A DNA stretch of 64,000 nt from Channallabes apus (GCA_030522415.1 CM060125.1:2512901-2576900); one strand, 5' to 3'. Positions 1 to 12,285 are shown, counted from the stretch's first letter. Program-made: numbers and translations. The notes: generated by a model not told the origin, from the letters alone.

Positions 1-88
1 AAAGATATATTTAAACAATATTCCTACAACCTTTTGCACAGTACTGTATACGACATGATACAGGAACTAAGCATATAAATCAGCTTAC

Positions 89-164
89 CCGCATTCATAT
101 GGCACTTTGCACACACACTGGGATTGTCCGGCTTTCTCCCATGGCTTGCAGCTGAGGGATGACT
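89..164 (-). CDS. c7: C7 exon: start of first factor-I module
   Basis: This short exon reads [20 protein letters not shown] and ends at gg|GTAAGC. It matches the opening of the C7 factor-I/MAC module. The acceptor ggttag at 165-166 fits the phase 1 of the preceding exon; a nearer cctcag has a better consensus but the wrong phase. Confidence 0.75.
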
Positions 165-2379
165 CTAACCGGACCACTAAAACATACATTCCATTTTAGT
201 ATCGGACGATTAGAGGAAAATATTATTGCACAACAACAGAGTTTCCCAGAAAGGCAATATTTTCTTCTAAGTTTGCATAACCTTTTTAAGGATGTGTCCA
301 AAAAAATGGATAAAGGTTGTTCTATTCAAAAGGCAGCTGCTGTCTGATTCTTGGCAACATTAAGGGAAGCATGAAACACATGTCTTTCTTGGCTTGTAAC
401 TTTCCATAATTTTAAGGATGATAGGATGATAAGATTTGTTTTATTAAAATATAAAAACATAATTTTTAAGTAGTTTTTTGTTCTGTTTATGTTTTATGCA
501 CAGATGACTTTGGTGTGACATTAAAACCACTGACAGTGATGTGAATAACATTAACTGTCTTGTTACAATCAATATTAAGAATTATGTGAACAGTCAGTTG
601 TCATAGTTTCTGTGTTAGAAGAAGGAAAGGGAGAAGATTAGAGGTAAAGATTTGAATGACGGGCCGGATTGTAGAGACTAGATGACTGGTTCAGAGCCTC
701 TTCAAAAGAACAGGTCTTGTGGGGTTTCCCAGTATGCAGTTATTAGCATCTACTAAAAGGGGTTCAAAGAAGAACATTTGATGAACTGGGGACAGGGTCA
801 TGCATGCACAAGGCTCTTTATGCAATTATATAGTGTACATAACACCATATATATATATACTGTATATATATTCATTCATTCATCTTCTATACCGCTTTAT
901 CCTGTATTTAGGGGCTTGGGGACCTGGAGCCTATCACAGGAGACTCTGTGCACGAGGCAAGGTACACCCTGGACAGCGTGCCAATCCATCGCAGAGCACG
1001 CACACACACACACACACTGGTCAATTTGGGAACGGCAATTAGCCTAATCTGCATGTCTTTGGACTGTGGGAGGAAACCGGAGTACCTGGAGGAAACCCAC
1101 CAAGCACGGGGAGAACACGCAAACTCCATGCACAAGACGGGAATCGAGCCTGGCCGGGAATCGAACCCTGGACCCTGGAGGTGCAAGGCGACAGTGCTAA
1201 CCACTACACCACCGTGCCGCCTATATATATATACTGTATGGTGCAATTTTTTTAGAGCATTGATGGCTCAGTGGTACTGTAGGCTTTTCGCCAGCCATAA
1301 TAAAGGCCTTGGTCTGTATCCCAGCCAATGCCCCACACCCAGCCACTGGGGTTGCAGGGCCCTCTTAGTGCTGGTCTGAGACCAGATAAAAATGGGAGGG
1401 TTAAGAGCACCTGGTGTAAAACCTGTGGCAGTATTAAAAAAAAAAAAAAAAAAAAATGTGTGGATCAGAGGATCTGTTGAGGTACTGTAACCCCTAATGG
1501 GAGCGCAACAAGAACAATATTTTACAATCTGTTTTCTTATGAAAGCCCCGAATAATAAATGTGTGATTTCTGTTCAAATGCTATCGATTTGTGAGTGTGT
1601 TTACTGCACTATTTCAAAACTGGTTTAAAATAAGTTGATTTTGTTAGTGTGGGAAACCAGCTTAAAGTTTCTACCTGGGTTGCATTTAAAAGTGTTTGGT
1701 ATTGGAGACCAGCTTAGACTGGCACGGCAAAGTATCTCCTGCTGTCCCTCTGGCTGCATGCCACTGGGACATGACAAGGACACAGCCTCCCCTATCGAAT
1801 ACGCCTGCTTCAAGGGTGAGGCGATGACATGATTCAAGAGTTGTGGAGCATCACATGAACTTCCTGGTACACAGCACAAAGGTTAAATGAAACATTTTAA
1901 AACATTTGATTTATCCACAAATGGCCTGTCTTTAGGTGAAGCTGAAATGTATTTTGAACTGATACTGTATATACCAAAAGTCATCATCATCTTGTAGTAC
2001 TTTTGTACCCACGTATAGTTAGCTCCCTCCCCAGTGTCTTATTTTTCTTTCTTCTTACATTTGCAACTTGTAACATAACCTATAAATCACAAAGCCATAT
2101 ATCCTGAAGTCTTTTACTTTTAAAGTTACTGGAGATTTCTTCTATAATTGTAAAATAGTTTTTCTTGTAGATAACTTCAATGTATTACATGGAAGATTAA
2201 ATGTTTGTATTTGTGGAGTAATTGTATTATATGGAATATTTGCCATACAAGTCCCTATGAATGAGTTGTATACAGTATTTAAATAAATTTAAAAATAACA
2301 TACCACTTGTGATTCCCAGCTGTACTAAGAGCTATGTTTACTTAAAAAATAAATCAACAACTCTATTCAACAGCACATT

Positions 2380-2432
<53 letters not shown>

Positions 2433-5400
2433 TGGTGTGAAAAACTATTTGCCCCCCTCCTGATTTCTTATTCTTTTGCATGTTTGTCACACAAAATGTT
2501 TCTGATCATCAAACACATTTAACTATTAGTCAAAGATAAAACAAGTAAACACAAAATGCAGTTTTTAAATGAGGGGTTTTATTATTTAGGGAGAAAAAAA
2601 ATCCAAACCTACATGGCCCTGTGTGAAAAAGTAATTGCCCCCTGAACCTAATAACTGGTTGGGCCACCCTTAGCAGCAATAACTGCAATCAAGCGTTTGC
2701 GATAACTTGCAACGAGTATTTTACAGCGCTCTGGAGGAATTTTGGCCCACTCATCTTTGCAGAATTGTTGTAATTCAGCTTTATTTGAGGGTTTTCTAGC
2801 ATGAACCGCCTTTTTAAGGTCATGCCACAACATCTCAATAGGATTCAGGTCAGGACTTTGACTAGGCCACTCCAAAGTCTTCATTTTGTTTTTCTTCAGC
2901 CATTCAGAGGTGGATTTGCTGGTGTGTTTTGGGTCATTGTCCTGCTGCAGCACCCAAGATCGCTTCAGCTTGAGTTGACGAACAGATTGCCGGACATTCT
3001 CCTTCAGGATTTTTTGGTAGACAGTAGAATTCATGGTTCCATCTATCACAGCAAGCCTTCCAGGTCCTGAAGCTGCAAAACAACCCCAGACCATCCCACT
3101 ACCACCACCATATTTTACTGTTGGTATGATGTTCTTTTTCTGAAATGCTGTGTTACTTTCACGCCAGATGTAACGGGACACGCACCTTCCAAAAAAGTTC
3201 AACTTTTGTCTCGTCGGTCCACAAGGTATTTTCCCAAAAGTCTTGGCAATCATTGAGATGTTTTTTAGCAAAATTGAGAGGAGCCTTAATGTTCTTTTTG
3301 CTTAAAAGTGGTTTGCGCCTTGGAAATCTGCCATGCAGGCCGTTTTTGCCCAGTCTCTTTCTTATGGTGGAGTCGTGAACACTGACATTAATTGAGGCAA
3401 GTGAGGCCTGCAGTTCTTTAGATGTTGTCCTGGGGTCTTTTGTGGCCTCTCAGATGAGCTGTCTCTGCGCTCTTGGGGTAATGTTGGTCGGCCGGCCACT
3501 CCTGGGAAGGTTCACCACTGTTCCATGTTTTTGCCATTTGTGGATAATGGCTCTCACTGTGGTTCTCTGGAGTCCCAAAGCTTTAGAAATGGCTTTATAA
3601 CCTTTACCAGACTGGTAGATCTCAATTACTTTTGTTCTCATTTGTTCCTGAATTTCTTTGGATCTTGGCATGATGTCTAGCTTTTGAGGTGCTTTTGGTC
3701 TACTTCTCTGTGTCAGGTAGCTCCTATTTAAGTGATTTCTTGATTGAAACAGGTGTGGCAGTAATCAGGCCTGGGGGTGACTACAGAAATTGAACTCAGG
3801 TGTGATAAACCACAGTTATGTTATTTTTTAACAAGGGGGGCAATCACTTTTTCACACAGGGCCATGTAGATGTGGAGGTTTTTTTTCTCCCTTAATAACG
3901 TAAACCTTCATTTAAAAACTGCATTTTGTGTTCAATTATGTTATCTTTGACTAATAGTTAACGCTTTTTGATGAGCAGAAACATTTAAGTGTGACAAACA
4001 TGCAAAAGAATAAGAAATCAGGAAGGGGGCAAATAGTTTTTCACACCACTGTATATATATATATATATATACATACATACTGCATCAAATACATAAATAA
4101 GAAGAGGGTCAACTGACATTATGCACAATATATCTGAATTGAAATTCAATGTGTGAAACCTTTCCACTAGAAATTTGTTTCTATGTGTTCAATCCTAAAT
4201 CGAGACCTGCAATCTTGAAAACCTCTGATAGTATATTATTGCTCTTTATCTGACTTACTCTTGCACTCTGTTTGTCCTCTCCTCCAGTTCAGGCTCTCAG
4301 TACATTGAGCAACAGGATCTCCAACAAGGTAATATCCTTCAATGCAAGTGTATTCGATCTTACTGCCAACTGTATAAACATCTTTAGGGCTCTTAACATG
4401 GACAAAGAATGGTAAGGAAGAAGATGCTTAATGAGTAAGCCAGTCTGTCAGTTTTTTTTTATAGAAATGATGGGTTGCATTATGGCATCGAGAGAACCTC
4501 ACCAAAACAAATCCATTTCGTAGAGGAGGTGGAAACTTGCAGGACTTTGCTGGTGTCAGGGATGGATCAAAGCAATGTGGCTCCATAAATCTAAAATGCC
4601 AATCACAGCAATTAGGCTAAAGTTGAGGTATACTATAGTTAATACTACTGTATAAGGAAGTGTTTTTCAATAATGTTTTTTTTTTACAATCACACCTTAA
4701 GTGTTCAAGATCTGGGTCTTCACAGGCTTTGTGCTCAATCAAAGGGCCTATACAATGCTTGCCTCCATTTCTTGGTGTGGGATTATTACATGTGCGAGTC
4801 CTTGATTTCTGACCTTTGGTACATGTTCCCCAGGCTGACCAGCAGTTCCAACCACCATCAACCACTCCTGACAAATAACAGCCAGGAAAATAATTAATGA
4901 TAGTATGGTCATAATAAATGACAGTAAAATGTAACAGTAAAAAAGCTAACATATGTGTTACCCTTTATAGTAACATTTACTTTTGTACAAATTTCTTGAA
5001 GTGCATTTACTTGATCATATAAAAATTTACAGTGTTTTCTCTCAAATAACACATTACTGTCAGAGCTGCCAGTGTAGAAAAAAAAAACTTTTTAATGAAT
5101 GACTAATCAGAAGGAAAAATAAAGAAGTTAACATCACTGACAATCCAAAATACACTCAGCTGCACCTAGCTGTTCTCCAAGCACGTGACCGTTCTGGCAG
5201 GATACGCCACTGGTATCAGGTTTGCACACACAGGTACACACTCCATCACTTAGCACAGGTCTGCCATTGTTGTGGCACAGCCTGCAGTGGCATGAGCTCT
5301 GCTCCTCAAGATAGGCCTCCAGCGCCCTCTTCAGGTGCAGCTTCTTTAACTGTGCGCATGACACCTCCTTCACCAGCTCATAGATTGGCCTCAGCTGGAG

Positions 5401-7993
5401 AAATGTTGACAAAAGGCTAAATTAAACACAAAATTAAATCTGTTTGTCAAAATTAAATCTGTTCAAATCTAGATCAAAACACAGTAATACTCATTAGGAG
5501 TAAATGATGAAGGGAAAGAACAAGATGTGATAATTTTCAAATAAAAAGTTCAAAGTTTGCCGTTTTCTTTTTTCTGGCTTCATGAATGGCAACAATTTAT
5601 TTCATTCCCTCTGAACAGCTTTTTCATTCTCTCAGTTTATGTAATCCGAGTCCACTGCACGTTCTTCATAACATTCGTAACTCAAACTGGGTCTGGAAAC
5701 TGAACTTCATACCATAGTTCTTTTTTTGATATCCCTCTGATTAATCAGAATTTTTGAAACTAGGGAGAAATTTTTATGTTCAAATCTTTAAAAGAAATGA
5801 GGCTGACACTTTTCAAAACTGATCAATAACTTGTGGCGAATTATGCAGGAATAACTTTATTTTTCTATAAAAAAAATTGTCAACAAAGACCTTCTCATTC
5901 ATTACATCTTAGAAACTGCATTCTTGTATGATTTTATAGTAAAGTGTTTTCCAAAACAAGAAAGCTTTTTTTTTTAACAATAAATCTTTTTTTTAAACAA
6001 TAAACCTCTTATTTGGCTGTTTAAAACATTTTTAGACATACCTTCTTTTTGATAACTTGAGGGAAGTCCTTGATTGAGCCAGCCCATTTGACATACATGG
6101 CAAGGTTTTTCTCAGGATTCTCCAGATCCAGCTGGCCTAAGCCAGCCACATAAGCACCATGCCCTCCAATAATGTTCGTCTTTACCGGCAACATCTGGCT
6201 GCTTTGTTCTGTAGAACAACATTTTGAGATTAAAAGAAACAGCTAATTTCTGTCTGAAATGGTGGATTGTTCTGTATGAACACAAATAAAGTTACCATTG
6301 TAGCTCCTAATTGACTGAACTAGTTTCTCACACTTGGTTGTTGTTTTCTTTCGGAACAGACGTCTCTTGACACGTGTGATACACTTGTGAAAATCGATAT
6401 CTGTTTGACCTGCATTTTTAAACATATATGAAAAATGTGAAGTTCATTAAAGCAAATAGTCTGTATAATTAATAAATCGATTGGGAACCTTCTGTTATAG
6501 GAATGGTATGATAAAGCAGAGTTACTTAGTGTTTTATTCCCCTTCTACTAAAGCAATTTTTCAATGACTAGAATGTTTCTTAGAGCTGTTCTTGTCAAAC
6601 AAAATGCACCTCCTTAAAATTCAAGTTGTTTCATTTTATAATAAGAAAACCCTCTTTTATAAGCTTCTACATAAAAGGGTTCACAGTTTATTGACAAGAT
6701 ATAAATTGATCAGTTAATTATTCAGTTTTAATCAGATACCTTGAAACTCCTGAGTCAATAACTAAAAGTGGAAACAATTTGGAGCTTTATAAAAGGGTTA
6801 TGCTAGTGAACACCAAGCCTTGATAGTTTAAGGGAATCATTGTACTTAGAGGTATACAATCCCCTCCTTTTAAATCAAGATTTTTTTAAATAAAATAAAA
6901 AAACACATACTCATTTGACTTATAAACTGGGAATCAAACTCCAGAAGGACCTGGTACTCTCCACCCAAGGAGCCCTCAGCCATGTAGTGTGTGCCATAAA
7001 GTTGCAGAAGTGAGCGGTAAGCTGCTGGATCATATGTGCTAGGCAGAGCTGCTAGAGCTCTCCAAAACCCCTCAGAGAGTGGGAGGTACCCTGGGATATT
7101 GTTCTGGAACTGAGCTACTTCCACCTCATTTTTGATAATCAGAAGCTGGTAGGCCTGGAGGAAGAAAAGCAGATTTTATGTCCCTGTTCAACACTGGTAT
7201 TTAGTTGTGTATTTTTTCTAACAGTTATGCAACCACAGCGAAACAAGCTGAGCAGTTTCAAAGCTGCAAAAAGTCAAAGCATTAAGATAGTATAGCGTAG
7301 TAGGATTATGTTTACAGAAACCATTCAATATCCAATATTATATATAAAGTAGCCCCCTCCCTCCTCTCAAATAAGAGAGATCTTGATATACATTGGTCAG
7401 AACAAGCTCTTTCAATGATATCTTTATGCTTCATACATTGGAGGACCAGAAACCAGTCTAAAAAAAAATCTGTCTTGTTTGTCTTTATGACTGTTTGTCT
7501 ATCCTACCGATTTTGTCAACACATCACATAAAATTGACTTGACAGAATTTTATGAAACTTTGCCAGTTCTTCAGAATTTGCCTTATGTTAAATCTGCGGC
7601 ATAAATTAAATAACAATTTTGAGTAGAAGGGATGTTATGAGCAGTTACATGCCAGATTACCTCCAAGTAGCCATCATTTTTTTTAGACAAATACAGCGCT
7701 TTTGCCCTCACAGTGGAGTCAGAGCTAAGGAACAGAGCAAATCAATGTGATAGTAAATATGCCCAGTATGCGAAACACACAGACCCGGCCACAACGCCTC
7801 TACAAAATGCCCAAATCCTCATGAAATGAGGCCACAGCATGGTTTACTCCGAAAAAAGGTATAAAACCATTCATTCATCTTCTATACCGCTTTATCCTGT
7901 ATTTAGGGTCGCGGGGACCTGGAGTCTATCCCAGGAGACTCAGGGCACGAGGCAGGGTACACCTTGGACAGATTGCCAATCCATAGCAGAGCA

Positions 7994-8030
<37 letters not shown>

Positions 8031-8080
8031 TGGTCAATTTGGGAACGCCAATTAGCCTAACCTGCATGTCTTTGGACTGT

Positions 8081-8111
<31 letters not shown>

Positions 8112-10202
8112 ACCAAGCACGGGGAGAACATGCAAACTCCATGCACACAGAGACGGGAATCGAGCCTGGCCGGGAATCAAACCCAGACCCTGGAGGTGCA
8201 AGGCGACAGTGCTAACCACTACACCACTGTGCCGCCCCGGTATAAAACAGGTGTCACAGTTGAACACCAGATGGCGCCATGCTCCTGGACTCCACTTTGT
8301 TTTCCTTTGTGTTTCTGTTTAGTTTCGGACTCAAATTCCCAGAATTTGTCCTGTCTTTGGTTTTCTGTTGATGCACTGTTATGTTTCATTCCTAATCTGT
8401 TATACCTTAGTCGAGCCTATGTTTAACCTAGCCTATGTTTAGCTCCGTGTTATGTTTAGCCTCTTGCGTTTAGATCCTAACCTGTTGTGTCTAACCAGGA
8501 TTTGGTAAAGTCCATTAGTTTAGGTTCTGTTCATTATAGCCTTTGGTCTCCCTTATGCCCTGCATTGCTTCTCCTTAGTTCCTTTATGTAGTTGTCTATT
8601 TGTGTTTGGTTTTTCCTTTATTAAAAGACCCTTTTCCACTTGATCACCTCCGCCTCTATACCATCTCCTAACCCACACACTAGCACCCCGTGTTACAACA
8701 GGAAGACAGGCAGATATGTATGTGTACATCTTATTTTTCGCTTTAACGTTTTAACTATTTATAAAAACTCTGTAACCATCAACGACAGGTATTAATGCTA
8801 GTCTACAGTATATGTTGTTATTGTTTTGGCTGTTTCCGTCGAGGGATCACCACAGCGGACCATCCAGTCTCTACAACAACTTGCCTTAGGTTTTACACTG
8901 GATGCCCTCCCTGGTGCAACCCTCCCATTTTCTCTGGATTCGGGACTGGCCCTAATTGAGAGAAAGTGTGGTCTCATGAGGCACCAGGGCAGGCCCGAGC
9001 AGTTCTGGTTAGCCAGCAGAGTTAATTTGAGACCCAGAAATGTATAGCAGAAACCTGAATTGCATATTTGAATTTAAATCACTGTCACAGGGCTAGAAAC
9101 AAAATTAAAAATACAACCTGCACCTTTAAATATTTTTTTTTTCTGTTGTATTCTATTATAGTCTGTAGCATATATATTTTTTTTGGGGGGGGGGGGGGGT
9201 TGCTGGAATGAGTGACAATGTGTGTGCATGCGCATTTGTGTGTAAGTACATACTGTATGCTCTTTGACTGACCGCTACAGCTTTTTCTATTGTCTGACAC
9301 AAACACTGGAGCATTTGCACATGGTGGTGAGTGATGCGAAGCCTTTGCCAGCCATGTGTTTATAGTGGATAGTAAAAAGTCCTGAATAATCTAGCCTAAT
9401 ACAGTAAATGTAATGATTAAATAATCAGGGCATAAACAATGAACAGAATAATTAGCAGTAAGAAAGCCTCTACTGTTCATTACTATAGTTAGGTATGGAT
9501 GAAACAATAAAAAAATCCTCACAATCAAGTAATAAAATCAATGCATTTTAGAAAGTGACCCAAGAACAAATCAAAAAGTTGATTTGTTGACCCCAGCAAA
9601 AAAAAGCTATAAAAATGTGGTCACTACACTACAGAAGTAAACAATCTGCACCACCTTAAGTACTGTAAATATTTGCAGTAAAAATAGCATCATATTTTTA
9701 GTAACAAAAACCTGAGAACTTTTAATAAGTTAGTTAATGAGTTAGTGTACAATACATGTACCTTGTCCCGCTTCAGTTCATTGTGGAAGGTTTTGTGATC
9801 ATGGCCTCCTCGGATTTTATATCGTTCCTCTACATGGTCTGTGTAGGACCATGAGCTTTTGTAGAACTCGTCACTAAAGTCATTGTCAACAGCCACCTGA
9901 TTAAAAATGTGACAAAAGTCATAAACTAGTTGTAGTGTTAATATACTTCTATACTGACATAATTCATCTTAAACTTGCTTGTGCCGGAAAGTATCTACAG
10001 GTTTTATAGCACTCCACTAAGGAAAAGTGTTAAAACTCATACGTAAAGGTAAACTAGCATTTTAATAGACAAACAATCCTGTCAAAAAGTATATACTGTA
10101 TATAATTGTTTTAGCCCACAAAATGTCATGACAATCTTAGGTCAACAAATATCGGTCATATATTAAGCAGTTGTCATAAATGCTTATGTAGGTAAAATGT
10201 AG

Positions 10203-10293
<91 letters not shown>

Positions 10294-12285
10294 AAGTAAA
10301 AATAAGAGAGGCAAAAGTTATAACCGTGTGTTATGCTTTAAACACAAAAAAATAAGGTTTTATAAAATTTTGTACTAGGACTGAAGACAAACAGCTTTTT
10401 AAATGTCTAAATAACATGTATAAAATTGTCATGTTTAAAAATGTAAAAGAATAAGCTCCACTGTTGCATCCTACACACAATGAAATTGGGTTGGATTTTT
10501 GACATAATGTTGATTTTTACTTTAATTTGATTTCCAAAAATTGCACCCTGGCCCTGATCAGGCAGTTAGTCAGGGGGAAGGAATAAACACCGCATGGTGA
10601 ATGAATGAGTGCTATGTGATAATGTTCATATCAGCTTCCTGCTTGCATCAGTTACATTCACAATCAATACAATATGATTGGTTCTTTATAGGAAGAATCA
10701 ATTTATCACTTTTTTGCTCACCTGAAAGCTGTATCTAAGTATACTTTGTGGTAGTCTATAAAAGTCTTGGTGGTCTCCACTAAACACTTTCCTGCACTGG
10801 CCACCAAAGCTGAGAGTGTTAATAACACCAGCCTTCAGTTTGCCTGTCAACACGTCAAACCTGTGAAATACAGCAGCGAATAAACAAGGTAAATATAAGT
10901 TTGCCTTGTAAGCTAAGACATTCCACCCTTTAAAAACACATCTGCATTTTCCAACCTAATCGCTGCCCAACACATCTTTCACTCAACAGTGATTAGCATA
11001 GACAAGCTGCTTTGAGAAAAGCTTTGAGATAAAAGAACAGAAATCCTCCATATTCACACGGTATGGAGTGAGTCTAAAGTTAGGAGTTTTTGAGTTCTGT
11101 TTTTTTTCTCAGTACAGGAAAGGCTTATCCAGATGGCACATACAGTACGCTGTAGATACAGTATAAATCTGGTTGAAAAACAAGGGCTATTCCTTTTATA
11201 AGCAATGTTTTTTTACCCTTTTCCAGTGAGATCAGAATTGGGTGGAGTCTTATGCAAGTTACACACAGCTGTGCTGAACTGGTCACAACGCTGTTCATCT
11301 AAACCATCCTCCTGGCAGTCGTGATCACCATTACACACCAGAGTGGAGCTGATACACTGACCTGCACATGCACATAGTTTTTAAAAATTCTGCCATGCCT
11401 CTTTATGCTAGATAAAAAAATTTTTTTTTTTGCAAGGCTAGGTACCAGAAGTGCACCGAAACCGATTTCCACATCCTTCTTTGAGTGGACAGCTTTTGGT
11501 AGGCACACATGCTTGTCTTTGAACAGCCTCCCCTGTGCAAACACTGCCACCGAACTGAGGAAAAACTTGTATAGAGCGAGTTCTAACCTAAAATGATTAA
11601 AAGAATATGATTCAATAGGATTAAAGCTTTATTTTAGTTAATTTCATTTACACTTGTTTGTATTTGTCCACCTGTGATTTGCTACAGCCGTCACACTCCG
11701 ACCACTCTCCGTACATGCCCCAGATGCAGTTTGCTGGCTGCTCACATCTGTCAGAGCAAACACAAATTTCTATTTCTATACACTGCTAAACAGGCATAAA
11801 TATAAAAGAAGGCAAAACACATCAAGATATTTGTCAGGCACCACATTTTTACTGTCTAAAATGGTTTAATTTTGCACTGGTTCTTCAAGGATTTTTCCTG
11901 AAAAAGAATTGGCTCATTTGCTTAGGAAAGCTGACTTATTCACCTGAACTTGTTAAACTGAACTAAAACAACTGACTTTAAATTACATATCAGTGTGTTC
12001 AGCACATAAAATGATTGACCTTTAAGAATTTTTATCTTTGAGACAGAACTCTACAAAGCCATTTGTTTTGACTGATCGAATATGTTTCTAGGAAACATAA
12101 TTTTTTTTTGGATGAGTAACCCTTTACAGATGCATGATATAACCAGGTTTTTAAAAAGTGTTATTTTATACTGATATACTGTATAGAGCCAATGTTTAAA
12201 CCTACCTTATATGTGACAAAGACAAGAACAGGATTAACAGGGAGGATGAACTGACAGAGATTAGCAGAGATTTCTGGAAACACAT
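89..12285 (-). CDS. c7: Complement component C7 (3' end beyond left edge)
   Basis: C7 is a secreted terminal-complement protein that joins C5b-6 and starts membrane insertion of the attack complex. Coding exons, 5' to 3' on minus: 12285-12206, 11747-11654, 11554-11446, 11361-11217, 10860-10722, 9896-9762, 7154-6911, 6409-6296, 6208-6042, 5394-5166, 4867-4696, 4590-4503, 4391-4259, 1863-1675, 164-89. All intron phases agree; they sum to about 704 codons (human C7 has 843 residues). Domain order is signal peptide, TSP1, LDLa, MACPF, EGF-like, TSP1, two sushi modules and the start of a factor-I module. C7 is preferred over C6, C8 or C9 because of the layout and C7-like stretches such as [27 protein letters not shown] and [10 protein letters not shown]. 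The start was chosen at an ATG followed by a hydrophobic leader spliced in phase to TSP1. Introns hold a full Tc1-like element, SINEs and a (TA)n run. The remaining factor-I-module exons must lie left of base 89. Confidence 0.95.
516..835 (+). mobile_element. Tc1-like fossil, 5' part (family F)
   Basis: The segment cattaaaaccactgacag through cagggtcatg resembles the 5' end and transposase start of a widespread fish Tc1-like element. The other terminus of that family (ggttttaatgttgtggcta) is seen near 55095-55125. Reading frames are destroyed. It lies in a C7 intron. Confidence 0.6.
871..1221 (-). mobile_element. tRNA-derived SINE, family S1
   Basis: Read on minus, it begins ggcggcacggtggtgtagtg (polymerase III A-box-like), has a B-box-like ggttcgattccc, a body, a (GT)n tract and a tail of tgaatgaatg repeats. 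The family recurs at 7868, 15039, 21976, 23679, 30979 and 41070, with older copies at 43718 and 59272. (TA)n-rich direct repeats flank it. Confidence 0.85.
1255..1457 (+). mobile_element. SINE family S2, with poly(A)
   Basis: The segment gatggctcagtggtact...agccactggggt...aaaatgggagggtt...gtaaaacctgt ends in about 20 A. It is a diverged copy of the SINE at 58097-58330. Confidence 0.65.
1675..1863 (-). CDS. c7: C7 exon: second sushi module
   Basis: A single 189-base phase 1-1 exon, the usual form for a sushi module. It carries the four cysteines and the Trp: [26 protein letters not shown] and NTFKC. Acceptor gtaccag, donor cag|GTAGAA. Confidence 0.9.
2380..2429. repeat. (TA)n microsatellite
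   Basis: An uninterrupted TA run that is the insertion site of the Tc1-like element starting at 2430. TA repeats resume on the far side at 4052. Confidence 0.95.
2430..4051 (-). mobile_element. Tc1-like transposon, family A copy 1
   Basis: Terminal inverted repeats begin cagtggtgtgaaaaactat and close with its complement, flanked by TA. Length is 1622 bases. The transposase is on minus. The element sits in the C7 intron between the two sushi-module exons, in the same orientation as C7. Confidence 0.95.
2648..3671 (-). pseudogene. Tc1-like transposase, family A copy 1 (broken)
   Basis: The N-terminal part (3671-3450) encodes the paired-like DNA-binding region [10 protein letters not shown]...[10 protein letters not shown]. 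The C-terminal part (3271-2648) carries the DDE domain with [11 protein letters not shown] and [14 protein letters not shown]. The frame is lost in the middle (about 3272-3450), with a stop at the usual RRLIREATK position. Close to copy 3, which is intact. Confidence 0.9.
4259..4867 (-). CDS. c7: C7 exons: C-terminal TSP1 and first sushi module
   Basis: Exon 4867-4696 encodes the second TSP1 ([19 protein letters not shown]). Exons 4590-4503 and 4391-4259 encode sushi module 1, split within it (FVL | SPKDVYTVG), with four cysteines. The exon starting at 4590 uses cattttag as acceptor, which gives RFMEPHCF, the counterpart of the C7-type linker between TSP1 and sushi. Confidence 0.9.
5166..5394 (-). 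CDS. c7: C7 exon: end of MACPF and EGF-like module
   Basis: The exon starts after a tttctccag acceptor and ends at a ctag|GTGCAG donor in phase 1. It encodes [13 protein letters not shown], the helix that closes the MACPF domain, then a six-cysteine EGF-like module ([19 protein letters not shown] and [12 protein letters not shown]). Confidence 0.92.
6042..10860 (-). CDS. c7: C7 exons for the MACPF domain
   Basis: Exons 10860-10722, 9896-9762, 7154-6911, 6409-6296 and 6208-6042 encode the membrane-attack-complex/perforin fold. Markers are [26 protein letters not shown], the signature [15 protein letters not shown], a cysteine-bearing transmembrane-hairpin region (FHKC...KCEKL) and a Gly-rich [13 protein letters not shown] segment. 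The phases (0, 0, 1, 1, 0) agree across the exons. An ORF-like segment at 7663-7725 between two of them is out of phase and is left out. Confidence 0.9.
7868..8238 (-). mobile_element. SINE family S1 with perfect target duplication
   Basis: A full-length copy in minus orientation with a long internal (CA)n. It is flanked by the direct repeat ggtataaaac at 7858-7867 and 8239-8248, a clear target-site duplication. Confidence 0.9.
8252..8697 (+). mobile_element. Putative solo LTR with 5-bp duplication
   Basis: The 446-base unit begins TGTCACAG and ends GTGTTACA, so it has TG...CA ends. It is bounded by acagg on both sides (8247-8251 and 8698-8702). A tttattaaaag near 8617 could serve as polyadenylation signal. 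No internal retroelement coding sequence is adjacent, so it is read as a solo LTR. The strand is inferred from the TG-to-CA direction and the polyadenylation-like site. Confidence 0.65.
8815..9010 (-). mobile_element. SINE family S2 fragment
   Basis: Read on minus, cctaattg...gggactg...gaaaatgggagggttgcac, the ggcatcc motif and the ccgctgtggtgatcc box match the S2 copy at 58097-58330. Diverged. Confidence 0.6.
10207..10289. repeat. (TA)n microsatellite
   Basis: About 80 bases of alternating AT in a C7 intron. Confidence 0.95.
11217..11747 (-). CDS. c7: C7 exons for N-terminal TSP1 and LDLa modules
   Basis: Three exons: 11747-11654, 11554-11446 and 11361-11217. They encode the first thrombospondin module ([15 protein letters not shown], then [11 protein letters not shown]) and the LDL-receptor class A module ([11 protein letters not shown]...DEQRCD, with its calcium-cage acidic residues). 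The first donor reads caa|GTGTAA. That choice keeps phase 0 and makes the loop between the two TSP1 halves about four residues shorter than I recall for human C7; an alternative donor at cag|GTGGAC would shorten it further. Confidence 0.85.
12206..12285 (-). CDS. c7: C7 coding exon 1: signal peptide
   Basis: The ATG at 12285-12283 opens 26 codons plus two bases, ending at a GTAGGT donor. After MCFQKS comes a run of Leu, Ile, Ser and Val typical of a secretion signal. Phase 2 joins to the next exon's first base to give Arg followed by CEQPANC. No longer upstream exon was seen, but a non-coding 5' exon cannot be excluded. Confidence 0.8.

Noticed and set aside
948..1379. 143-residue ORF
   Set aside because: A read-through of SINE S1 and S2 sequence; similar ORFs occur in every S1 copy.
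2801..3070. 89-residue ORF repeated at three places (also 16441-16710 and 49519-49788)
   Set aside because: Antisense shadow of the Tc1-like transposase catalytic region, conserved only because the element is repeated.
7663..7725. Possible extra C7 exon (open, between AG and GT, reading [12 protein letters not shown])
   Set aside because: Its open frame does not fit the phase-0 junction of its neighbours. Joining 9896-9762 directly to 7154-6911 gives KRDK|AYQLL, which already matches the C7 pattern.
7869..8236. SINE S1 B-box regions as functional tRNA genes
   Set aside because: A and B boxes are present but no cloverleaf with a proper anticodon arm and acceptor stem is seen; these are retroposons.
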